A stretch of DNA of 6,156 nucleotides from Bacteroidota bacterium (GTDB lineage: Bacteria; Bacteroidota; Bacteroidia; B-17B0; Aurantibacillaceae): positions 1-6,156 of the forward strand of contig CANJJP010000109.1 of the NCBI GenBank assembly GCA_947474485.1, in the 5' to 3' direction. Positions 1 through 6,156 of this stretch are shown piece after piece; position 1 is the stretch's first letter, and the number at the start of each line of letters is the position of its first letter. A model generated the notes under the pieces. That model made no database searches and was not told the origin of the DNA. It saw nothing but the letters and a program-made list of their open reading frames with translations. Position numbers and translations under genes: made by a program.

Positions 1-2387
1 ATAATTTAGTTAGTATAGATGATTTAAAAGTTATCTTGAGAATATTTGCTAGAAATTGGTTTATACCAGTAATTTTTGCTGGACTAGCATATTTAGTTGG
101 ATACTTTTATACTTATAAGCTTACTAATGTTTACAAGGTATCCACTCAAATAATGTTAAACTCAAATGATCAATATTACCAAAAGAGCTTGATTAATGAG
201 GCATTTGCAGGAGGAAAGAGTGAATACGGAAGATATGTTGATAACGCGAATGAGACGAAAATCATTCAATCCTATGACCTCCTTAGCGATGTTGTTGAAA
301 AAATAAAGAGTCAAATTCAGGTTTCGTATTTCATTGTTGGTAAAGTTAGAACCACAGAGTATTTTACAGGGATGCCTTTTGAAGTAAATATTAATTCTAT
401 TAAGTCTAGTTTTTATGAGCAAAGGATAAAGTTTAATATCATTGATAAAAATAAATATTCTATTGTATTACCTGGTTTCGGCCCTGGAGATGAGATTATA
501 GGGAGATTTGACAAAGAGTTGATTACCGAGGATATGAATATTTTAATAAAAAAAAGTAATAATTTTTCAGACAGAAATATTGATCAATTTCAGGGCGGAC
601 AATTCGAATTTCAAATTCACTCTATCGATGGCTTAATTTCGCAATATCAGAAGGGACTTGAGATTAATAACCCAGAGTATACCAATATACTAGAAATTAG
701 TTGCCAAGATGTAATACCTGCGCGTGCTAAACTTTTTTTGGATACACTTTCGAAAGTATACATTGATGAAAAATTAAATTCTAAATTCGAATTAAATGAA
801 AGGACTTTAGAGTTTATTGATAAGCAAATGGAGGAAGTATCAACCATATTAAATGATGTGGAAGATACAATGGAGAATTATAAATCTCAGCGTGCAATTT
901 TGGATATTTCTAAAGAAATTGAACAAGAGTTTAATAAATTATCTGAGTATGAATCGCAACAAGCGCAACTTAAACTTCAAATAGCCGCTCTTAATGACTT
1001 AGAAGATTATATTGTTGAAGATAAAGACCCTCAATTTTTACCTCCTTCTGTATTTATTGCAAAAGGAGACCCTTATCTTGTTAGATCAACTGGTGAATTA
1101 TATCAAAAACAAATTGATTTAAATGAGAAACTTTCGGTCAGTACCGAAAAAAACATGTCAACTATTGCTTTAAGAGAAACAATAAAGAGTATAAAAAAGG
1201 ATTTATTAGTTTACATTAATAATTCACGAAACGCATACAAAGAGATTATTAATAACTACGGAACTCAAATTAATGAAAAAATAGGCGTTTTAAAAACCAT
1301 GCCTGGCAAGCAAAGAGAATTACTTGGAATTCAAAGAAGAGTTGATGTTAATCAAAGTATGTATGTATTTTTATTGCAAAGAAGAGCTACAACATATATT
1401 GCTCGTGCAAGTATTATTCCAGATAGTAAAATAATTGAAAGTCCAAGATCCGTTGGGGTTGTTTATCCAAATAAGACAAAAATTAATAACACATACTCTT
1501 TTTTTGGTTTAGCGCTTGGTGTTATGATTGTTCTTTTAAGAGTTATATTTTTCACTACACTGCAAACAATCGAAGAACTTAAGGAAGCAACTAGTTTACC
1601 TATTTTGGGAGAACTTCCTTTTGTAAGAAACATGCTTTCAACAGGTATGGTAGTTGATGTTGATCCAAAATCAAGGGCTGCAGAAGCATTTCGAACCTTA
1701 CGAACCAACTTACAGTACTTAAATGTAGATAAGGGTTCAAAGGTTGTTTTAATTACTTCTAATAGTCCTGGTGAAGGAAAAACATTTGCTTCCATTAACA
1801 TAGCAGCTATTTTAGCTAAGGCAGGAAAAAAAGTTCTTTTACTGGAATTGGATTTACATAAGCCACGTGTTCAAAAAGCATTAGAAATGGATCCGGATGT
1901 TGGTATTAGTACTGTTATAATTGGTCAAACATCAATAATTGAAGGCATAAAGCATACTACAATAGAAAATCTTGATGTTATTCTATCTGGTCCAATGCCT
2001 CCTAATCCTTCAGAAATGATACTTTCAGATAAATTGAAAGAAATAATAGATTTTGGAAAAGAAAACTATGATTATGTAGTTATTGATACACCTCCCGCGG
2101 GTTTAATATCAGATTCAATTTATTTGATGCAGTATGCTGATATTTCATTGTTTGTTCTAAATACTAAGTTTGCTACAAAAAGAATTGTAAGAGGTATTAA
2201 TGAGTTAATTGAAAATAATAACATTCAGCATTTCTCATTTATACTAAACGGCGTAAGAAGAAAGCGCGCTGGTTATTACTATAATAAATACGGCTATGGT
2301 TATGGTGGTGGATACGGCTATGGTTATGGCGGTGGTTATGGTTATGGTTATGGTGGAAGTTACGGTTACGGGTCTAAAAAATCCTAA
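1..2387 (+). CDS. Wzc-like polysaccharide co-polymerase / BY-kinase (5' partial)
   Basis: This is an inner-membrane protein predicted to control polysaccharide chain length and export through cycles of tyrosine autophosphorylation. The frame is open from base 3 to the window edge. It reads NLVSIDDLKVILRIFARNW before any candidate start, which resembles the usual Wzz N-terminus, so the gene starts upstream and the TTG at 36 is not a credible start. About 794 codons are visible. In order they hold TM1 (about 57-116), a periplasmic Wzz region, a likely coiled coil (about 783-1010), a GNVR-like segment (about 1302-1412), TM2 (about 1491-1553) and the cytoplasmic kinase. The kinase has an ExxRxxR oligomerisation motif (EAFRTLR, 1683-1703), Walker A SPGEGKT (1764-1784), a Walker A'-like LLLELDLHKPR (1836-1868) and Walker B VVIDTPP (2076-2096). 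A Tyr/Gly tail (2274-2372) supplies the phospho-acceptor cluster. The family assignment is secure. The polymer it handles is unknown. Confidence 0.93.
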   Translation, partial: NLVSIDDLKVILRIFARNWFIPVIFAGLAYLVGYFYTYKLTNVYKVSTQIMLNSNDQYYQKSLINEAFAGGKSEYGRYVDNANETKIIQSYDLLSDVVEKIKSQIQVSYFIVGKVRTTEYFTGMPFEVNINSIKSSFYEQRIKFNIIDKNKYSIVLPGFGPGDEIIGRFDKELITEDMNILIKKSNNFSDRNIDQFQGGQFEFQIHSIDGLISQYQKGLEINNPEYTNILEISCQDVIPARAKLFLDTLSKVYIDEKLNSKFELNERTLEFIDKQMEEVSTILNDVEDTMENYKSQRAILDISKEIEQEFNKLSEYESQQAQLKLQIAALNDLEDYIVEDKDPQFLPPSVFIAKGDPYLVRSTGELYQKQIDLNEKLSVSTEKNMSTIALRETIKSIKKDLLVYINNSRNAYKEIINNYGTQINEKIGVLKTMPGKQRELLGIQRRVDVNQSMYVFLLQRRATTYIARASIIPDSKIIESPRSVGVVYPNKTKINNTYSFFGLALGVMIVLLRVIFFTTLQTIEELKEATSLPILGELPFVRNMLSTGMVVDVDPKSRAAEAFRTLRTNLQYLNVDKGSKVVLITSNSPGEGKTFASINIAAILAKAGKKVLLLELDLHKPRVQKALEMDPDVGISTVIIGQTSIIEGIKHTTIENLDVILSGPMPPNPSEMILSDKLKEIIDFGKENYDYVVIDTPPAGLISDSIYLMQYADISLFVLNTKFATKRIVRGINELIENNNIQHFSFILNGVRRKRAGYYYNKYGYGYGGGYGYGYGGGYGYGYGGSYGYGSKKS
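2289..2372 (+). repeat. 24-bp in-frame tandem repeat encoding the Tyr-Gly tail
   Basis: Three consecutive 24-bp units (2289-2312, 2313-2336, 2337-2360) encode YGYGYGGG, YGYGYGGG and YGYGYGGS. A half unit encoding YGYG (2361-2372) follows. The units differ mainly at third codon positions (TAC/TAT, GGC/GGT/GGA). With the preceding YYY, the C-terminus of the kinase carries 14 tyrosines. C-terminal tyrosine clusters are the known autophosphorylation sites of BY-kinases. The repeat length is a multiple of three, so gain or loss of a unit would keep the reading frame and change the number of acceptors by three. Confidence 0.9.
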
Positions 2388-2401
2388 TAATAAATATCGA
2401 A

Positions 2402-3859
2402 ATGCAAAATTCTCTTGATATAAATGAACTATTGATTCATTCGGATAAAACAATAAAAGACGCACTTGCTGTAATTGAAAAAAATGCGCAAGGTGTTTGT
2501 TTTGTTACAAAAAAAAATCATTTGATAGGTGTTATTACTGATGGAGACATCAGGAGAAGTTTAATTAATGGAAAAGGATTAGATACACTTGTTGTTGATG
2601 TAATGCAAAAACAATTTACTTCTTTGCCTGTTAATACTCCGCAAGCTGAAGTTCAAAAAAAATTATCTTCAAGTATTCGTCATATTCCATTGGTTGATGA
2701 AAATAATATTCCTGTTGATTACGCTTGTTTTTCTAAAACACATCGCACTCCAATAATGCAGCCATTATTAAATGGAAATGAGTTAGCTTATGTTTCTGAT
2801 TGTATTAATACTGGATGGATTTCTTCTCAAGGTGCATACGTAAAACGTTTCGAAAAAGAATTTGCCGAATATTGCGGTGCACAATATGCTGTTGCTGTAA
2901 GTAACGGAACAGTTGCACTTCACTTGGCACTCGTTGCATTAGGAATTAAGGAAGGAGATGAAGTATTAGTCCCTGATTTGACTTTTGCAGCATCTATAAA
3001 CGCAATTATTTATACAGGGGCAATTCCAGTTATTGTTGACGTAGATAAAACTACTTGGACAATTTCACTAGAGGATATAGAAAAAAACATCACGCCAAAA
3101 ACACGTGCAATTATGCCCGTTCATTTATATGGACATCCATGCCACATGGACGAAATAATGGCAATTGCCAAAAAGCACAACTTACTTATAATTGAAGATG
3201 CAGCCGAAGCAATTGGTGCAAAATATAAAGGGCAACATGTAGGCACTTTTGGCGATACTGCAACATTTAGCTTTTTTGGAAACAAAACAATTACAACAGG
3301 TGAGGGTGGAATGGTTTTCTTTAAAACGAAAGAAGCCTACGAAACTGCATTAGTGTTACGCGATCATGGCATGAGCAAAACAAAAAAGTATTGGCATGAT
3401 ATGGTTGGTTTCAATTATCGTATGACAAATCTTCAGGCAGCAATTGGTTGTGCGCAAATGGAACGCATAGACGAGTTTGTTACTGAAAAAAGAAAATTAG
3501 CTGCGTTTTATAATTCTATACTTGCCGAAACAGGTGTGTTTGAATTACCCCCACAAGCAGATTGGGCTATAAATGGATATTGGCTTTACACAGCAGTTTT
3601 AAAAGAAAATTGCGGCATTACAAGAGATGAATTAATGGATAAAATGTTGAAGAATGGTGTTGAAACGCGTGCGGTTTTCTTCCCTCTTCATGAAATGCCA
3701 CCTTATAAAAATTACCCTACAAAAAGTAATTTTAAAAATGCAGATTATATTTCGCAACAAGGAATTAGTTTGCCTTCTTCAGTTAATATAACAGAGTCGG
3801 AATTAGTAAATATTAAACAAGCTTTTCATACTATTTTCGATTCAGTAAAAGTATCTTAA
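2402..3859 (+). CDS. CBS-pair / DegT-family sugar aminotransferase fusion
   Basis: This is a predicted cytoplasmic PLP enzyme that transfers an amino group, usually from glutamate, to a keto-sugar nucleotide. Residues 1-112 form a CBS pair. The first CBS carries GVITDGDIRR (43-52). The second has HIPLVDENN (94-102) but lacks a clear second GxxT-type motif. The aminotransferase runs from about residue 115 to 485 and looks complete. Visible marks are the N-terminal TGWISS (137-142), SNGTVALHLAL (167-177), the PLP-ring Asp266 in IEDAAEA, the Schiff-base Lys295 in FFGNKTITTGEGG, and GFNYRMTNLQAAIG (336-349). The closest remembered type is perosamine synthase (GDP-4-keto-6-deoxymannose 4-aminotransferase); LegC/PseC-like enzymes are alternatives. 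This CBS type is known to me in front of sugar nucleotidyltransferases such as PtmE of the legionaminate pathway, so its fusion to an aminotransferase is unusual. The ATG at 2402 lies 14 bases after the kinase stop, without a Shine-Dalgarno sequence. Its stop overlaps the next start by one base. The substrate is unknown. Confidence 0.9.
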   Translation: MQNSLDINELLIHSDKTIKDALAVIEKNAQGVCFVTKKNHLIGVITDGDIRRSLINGKGLDTLVVDVMQKQFTSLPVNTPQAEVQKKLSSSIRHIPLVDENNIPVDYACFSKTHRTPIMQPLLNGNELAYVSDCINTGWISSQGAYVKRFEKEFAEYCGAQYAVAVSNGTVALHLALVALGIKEGDEVLVPDLTFAASINAIIYTGAIPVIVDVDKTTWTISLEDIEKNITPKTRAIMPVHLYGHPCHMDEIMAIAKKHNLLIIEDAAEAIGAKYKGQHVGTFGDTATFSFFGNKTITTGEGGMVFFKTKEAYETALVLRDHGMSKTKKYWHDMVGFNYRMTNLQAAIGCAQMERIDEFVTEKRKLAAFYNSILAETGVFELPPQADWAINGYWLYTAVLKENCGITRDELMDKMLKNGVETRAVFFPLHEMPPYKNYPTKSNFKNADYISQQGISLPSSVNITESELVNIKQAFHTIFDSVKVS

Positions 3860-4575
3860 TGAAAATATTATTTGTAATACCTGCACGTGGCGGTAGCAAA
3901 GGATTACCTGGTAAAAATATTCGCCCAATTGCAGGTAAGCCATTAATTGCTTGGTCGGTTGAGGCAGCTAAAAAAGCGGCGCTGCTTATTGGGCACTGTG
4001 ATGTTATTGTTTCTACCGATTCTTCTGAAATTGCTGAAGTAGCAAAACATTATGGCGCTGATGCTCCATTTTTACGTCCCGAACATTTGGCAATAGATAC
4101 CGCAGCATCTATTGATGTTATGCTTCATGCATTAGATTTTATGGAGCAACAAGGAAAATCCTACAAGTATGTTGCAATGATTGAACCTACTTCTCCACAA
4201 AGAAGTGCAGAAGATTTAGTTGCAGCATACGAAAAATTAGAAAATAATGAAGCAGCTGAAAGTATTGTAGGCGTTAGCCATACAGAAAGTTGTCATCCAT
4301 TATTTCTTACTAAATTAGAACAAGATTTTTTAGTGCCTTATGAAAATAAGGAATACAAAGTGTATCGTAGGCAAGATATTGATGAGGTTTATTTTTTTGA
4401 AGGCAGCATGTACATTTCAAAAGTTGAAAGTCTTAAAAAAAGAAAAAGTTTTTATCACGAAAAAACATTGGGCTTTGATATGCCTAAATGGAAATCATTT
4501 GAAATAGATGATATCACCGATTTTATAGTAATTGAACAATTATTAAAAGCAAGAGAGGAAGGATTAATAAAATGA
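3859..4575 (+). CDS. CMP-sugar synthetase (NeuA/LegF/PseF-like cytidylyltransferase)
   Basis: This enzyme is predicted to activate a sialic-acid-like sugar acid with CTP, giving the CMP-sugar and pyrophosphate. At 238 residues it has normal length for a single-domain family member. The N-terminal nucleotide loop IPARGGSKGLPGKN (7-20) is nearly ideal for this family and excludes KdsB, which has a different loop. Also visible are PLIAWSVEAA (28-37), VSTDSSEIAEVA (51-62), IEPTSPQR (108-115), YRRQD (169-173), EGSMYI (181-186) and EIDD (215-218), the last at the usual metal-binding site. Two positions differ from the common pattern: LQPTSPLR becomes IEPTSPQR, and IDID becomes EIDD. This suggests a divergent subgroup or an altered sugar substrate. 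The gene overlaps both neighbours (TAATG upstream, ATGA downstream), which argues for coupled expression. Whether the substrate is sialic, legionaminic, pseudaminic or another acid cannot be told, because no synthase gene is in the window. Confidence 0.9.
   Translation: MKILFVIPARGGSKGLPGKNIRPIAGKPLIAWSVEAAKKAALLIGHCDVIVSTDSSEIAEVAKHYGADAPFLRPEHLAIDTAASIDVMLHALDFMEQQGKSYKYVAMIEPTSPQRSAEDLVAAYEKLENNEAAESIVGVSHTESCHPLFLTKLEQDFLVPYENKEYKVYRRQDIDEVYFFEGSMYISKVESLKKRKSFYHEKTLGFDMPKWKSFEIDDITDFIVIEQLLKAREEGLIK
4556..4563 (+). promoter_or_regulatory. Possible ribosome binding site (AGGAAGGA)
   Basis: The purine run AGGAAGGA lies eight bases before the ATG at 4572, inside the last codons of the CMP-sugar synthetase. 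It is the only Shine-Dalgarno-like sequence in front of any start in the window. It also simply encodes part of a REEG peptide, and Bacteroidota rely little on such sites, so coupling through the ATGA overlap may matter more. Confidence 0.35.
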
Positions 4576-5924
4576 GTTACTCAGAAAGATTACATAAAGT
4601 TATTCCAGGTGGCGCGCATACATACAGCCGTGGCGACGACCAATATCCAAGCAATGCACCTCAAATTTTAGAGCGCGGAAAAGGTGCTTACGTATGGGAT
4701 GCTGATGGAAATAAATTTCTTGATTATGGTTTAGGTCTTCGTTCGATTACTGTTGGGTATGATAACGATGAAATTTCTGATGCAGCTATTGCTGAAATAA
4801 AAAAAGGCATCAATTTAACACGCGCTTCTTTAACAGAATTAAAAGCCGCCGAGTTAATGATTAGTTTATTTCCTTGGGCAGATATGGTGAAGTTTGGAAA
4901 AAATGGCTCTACTGTTACTACTGCTGCAATAAAATTGGCTCGTGCATATACAGGAAGAAAGCATGTTGCATTATGTGCAGAACATCCTTTCTTTACCTAT
5001 GATGATTGGTTCATTGGTACAACTCAAATGGATAAAGGTATTCCGAGCGAAAGCAAAAGTTTTAGTCACAAGTTCAATTACAACAATATAGAATCATTAG
5101 AAAAAATATTTGCTGAGCATCCAAATGAAATTTCTTGTGTAATACTTGAACCTACAACCTTTCAAAGTCCTTGTACAAATGATAAAGATGGATTTTTAAA
5201 TAAACCACATTGTACTAATTGCAATTGTGGGCAAAAGAATTTTTTACATCAAGTAAAAGATTTGTGCAAGAAAAACGGGGCAGTATTTATTTTAGATGAA
5301 ATGATTACAGGTTTTCGTTTTGATTTGCAAGGGGCAATGAAATTATTTGATGTAGAACCTGATTTAGCAACCTTTGGAAAAGGAATGGCAAATGGTTTTC
5401 CATTATCTGCCTTAATTGGTAAAAAAGAAATCATGAACCTTGGTGGTATTTTAGAAGAAGGTGCCGAGCGTTTATTTTTAATTAGTACAACGCATGGTTC
5501 TGAAATGAGTTCGCTAGGTGCATTTATCAAGACTGTTGAGGTATATCAAAAAGAAAATGTTACTCAACACATTTGGGATTATGGTAAAAAATTGATTGAT
5601 GGAATGAACGAAATTGCCGCCCGTCTTGGCATTATCGATTATTTTGAAGTTGGAGGTTATGCCTGTTCACCTGTATATTTCACACGTGATAAAGACAAAA
5701 ACATTTCTCTGGATTTCCGAACACTGTTTTCTCAAGAGATGATTAAAAATGGCGTTCTAATTCCATGGATAGCGCTTTCATGTGCCCATAAAGAAGAGGA
5801 GTTGGTGCACACCTTGCATGCAACGCTAAAAGCATTGGAAGTTTATAAAAAAGCATTGAAAGGGAATATTGAGGATTATTTGGTTGGGAAAAGTATTAAG
5901 CCCGTTTTCAGAAAATACAACTAA
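4572..5924 (+). CDS. Class III PLP enzyme, glutamate-1-semialdehyde aminomutase-like
   Basis: This is a predicted cytoplasmic PLP-dependent aminotransferase or aminomutase of 450 residues, close to the length of glutamate-1-semialdehyde 2,1-aminomutase (HemL). The fold is shown by VIPGGAHTYSRG (10-21), GAYVWDADGNKFLDY (38-52), AAIKLARAYTGR (118-129), PLP-binding Asp242 in FILDEMITGF, and Schiff-base Lys270 in TFGKGMANG. It differs from true HemL: FGKNGSTVT (108-116) replaces the NSGTEA-type loop, EHPFFTYDDWFIG (137-149) replaces the HGxYHG segment, and residues 201-222 form an insertion with Cys201, Cys214, Cys217 and Cys219. These variations, and its position as the last gene of a surface-sugar operon, point to an aminated sugar or sugar-acid intermediate and not to tetrapyrrole synthesis. 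Its ATG overlaps the previous stop by four bases. Whether it performs intermolecular transamination or an intramolecular amino shift cannot be decided from sequence. Confidence 0.87.
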   Translation: MSYSERLHKVIPGGAHTYSRGDDQYPSNAPQILERGKGAYVWDADGNKFLDYGLGLRSITVGYDNDEISDAAIAEIKKGINLTRASLTELKAAELMISLFPWADMVKFGKNGSTVTTAAIKLARAYTGRKHVALCAEHPFFTYDDWFIGTTQMDKGIPSESKSFSHKFNYNNIESLEKIFAEHPNEISCVILEPTTFQSPCTNDKDGFLNKPHCTNCNCGQKNFLHQVKDLCKKNGAVFILDEMITGFRFDLQGAMKLFDVEPDLATFGKGMANGFPLSALIGKKEIMNLGGILEEGAERLFLISTTHGSEMSSLGAFIKTVEVYQKENVTQHIWDYGKKLIDGMNEIAARLGIIDYFEVGGYACSPVYFTRDKDKNISLDFRTLFSQEMIKNGVLIPWIALSCAHKEEELVHTLHATLKALEVYKKALKGNIEDYLVGKSIKPVFRKYN

Positions 5925-5950
5925 TTACTTCATTCCAAACACTAAACTAT

Positions 5951-5958
5951 TATCTTTG
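5951..5958 (+). promoter_or_regulatory. Bacteroidota-type -7 promoter element (TATCTTTG)
   Basis: TATCTTTG fits the TAnnTTTG consensus of the Bacteroidota primary sigma factor exactly. It lies in the only substantial gap between genes, 18 bases before the ATG at 5977, so the transcript leader would be very short. The matching -33 TTG/TTTG element is weak: TTAC at 5925-5928 is the nearest candidate, at a spacing of 22 bases. The promoter would drive the downstream secreted-protein gene independently of the sugar operon. Confidence 0.6.
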
Positions 5959-5976
5959 ATACAAAATCTCTCAATC

Positions 5977-6156
5977 ATGAGGAAAAGTGTACTTATAATT
6001 CTTCTTTTTATTTTTGCTACTTCAGTTTATTCACAAGATAAAATGAAGGTTGGAAAATGGCGCAAAACTGAGCGTGACTCAATGGAAAGTGCCCAACATT
6101 TATTCGATGAAGATAATTATTTAATGGCTTTACCTATATTCGAAACTCTTCTAAAC
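5977..6156 (+). CDS. Secreted protein with probable TPR start (3' partial)
   Basis: An open frame of exactly 60 codons runs from the ATG at 5977 to the window edge with no stop. The first 20 residues form a classic signal peptide: charged MRKS, a hydrophobic core VLIILLFIFAT, then SVYSQ with likely cleavage near Gln20. There is no lipobox cysteine, so it is probably exported by Sec and cleaved by signal peptidase I. The mature part begins DKMKVGKWRKTERDSMESAQ and continues as HLFDEDNYLMALPIFETLL, which fits the helix A/helix B pattern of a tetratricopeptide repeat. In Bacteroidota such starts occur in periplasmic TPR proteins, including TPR/OmpA-type envelope or secretion proteins, but too little is visible to choose. 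Its own promoter box suggests it is not part of the sugar operon. No Shine-Dalgarno sequence precedes the start. Confidence 0.75.
   Translation, partial: MRKSVLIILLFIFATSVYSQDKMKVGKWRKTERDSMESAQHLFDEDNYLMALPIFETLLN

Noticed and set aside
36..38. TTG as the start codon of the tyrosine kinase
   Set aside because: The frame stays open upstream with family-like residues, and there is no ribosome binding site; it is an internal Leu codon of a truncated gene.
162..422. Minus-strand open frame of 86 codons
   Set aside because: It lies wholly inside the kinase gene, and its peptide shows no recognisable domain; it is a shadow frame.
647..847. Minus-strand open frame of 66 codons
   Set aside because: It is antisense to the coiled-coil part of the kinase, with no promoter and no recognisable protein features.
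1463..1801. Minus-strand open frame of 112 codons
   Set aside because: It is antisense to the strongly conserved TM2 and Walker A region of the kinase, which accounts for the DNA.
2244..2465. Minus-strand open frame rich in Thr-Ile repeats
   Set aside because: The repeats are the reverse reading of the Tyr-Gly tail; it also spans the junction into the next gene.
3859..4575. KdsB (CMP-Kdo synthetase)
   Set aside because: The N-terminal loop PARGGSKGLPGKN belongs to the NeuA/LegF/PseF group and not to KdsB.
5249..5530. Minus-strand open frame of 93 codons
   Set aside because: It is antisense to the PLP-lysine region of the aminomutase-like gene and has no independent signal.
5893..5918. Possible terminator hairpin (GTATT ... 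AATAC)
   Set aside because: The stem is only five AT-rich base pairs with a long loop, lies inside the coding end and has no T-run after it.
4572..5924. True HemL for tetrapyrrole synthesis
   Set aside because: The substrate loops differ from HemL, there is a Cys-rich insertion, and the context is a sugar operon.

Overview
The window looks like chromosomal DNA from a member of the Bacteroidota, possibly a Flavobacteriia- or Sphingobacteriia-like lineage; this is inferred from sequence features only. The DNA is AT-rich. Most starts lack a Shine-Dalgarno sequence. A TAnnTTTG-type -7 promoter box (TATCTTTG) precedes the last gene, and that gene begins with a Bacteroidota-style signal peptide ending in SVYSQ. 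The tyrosine autokinase also resembles the fused Wzz-Wzc proteins of this phylum. All genes are on the + strand.

Bases 1-2387 hold most of a Wzc-type polysaccharide co-polymerase and BY-kinase. Its 5' end lies outside the window. It ends in a striking Tyr-Gly tail built from a 24-bp tandem repeat. After 14 bases come three tightly packed genes. The first (2402-3859) is a fusion of a CBS-domain pair with a perosamine-synthase-like DegT sugar aminotransferase. The second (3859-4575) is a CMP-sugar synthetase of the NeuA/LegF/PseF family. The third (4572-5924) is a class III PLP enzyme resembling glutamate-1-semialdehyde aminomutase, with a Cys-rich insertion. The stop and start codons overlap at both internal junctions (TAATG and ATGA), so the three genes are almost certainly co-transcribed and probably translationally coupled.

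Bases 5925-5976 are a short intergenic stretch carrying the promoter. From 5977 a new gene begins, encoding a secreted protein with a probable TPR start, and it runs off the window. It probably marks the end of the polysaccharide operon.

Together, the first four genes look like the distal part of a capsule, exopolysaccharide or O-antigen locus. Wzc would control chain length and export. The three enzymes would make or modify a CMP-activated, amino-bearing acidic sugar, probably a nonulosonic-acid relative. No sugar-acid synthase (NeuB family), epimerase, acetyltransferase or glycosyltransferase is present here, so the product cannot be named. The most unusual points are the CBS-aminotransferase fusion, the pairing of a CMP-sugar synthetase with an aminomutase-like enzyme, the non-canonical residues in the synthetase and in the kinase Walker A' motif, and the repeat-encoded tyrosine tail.
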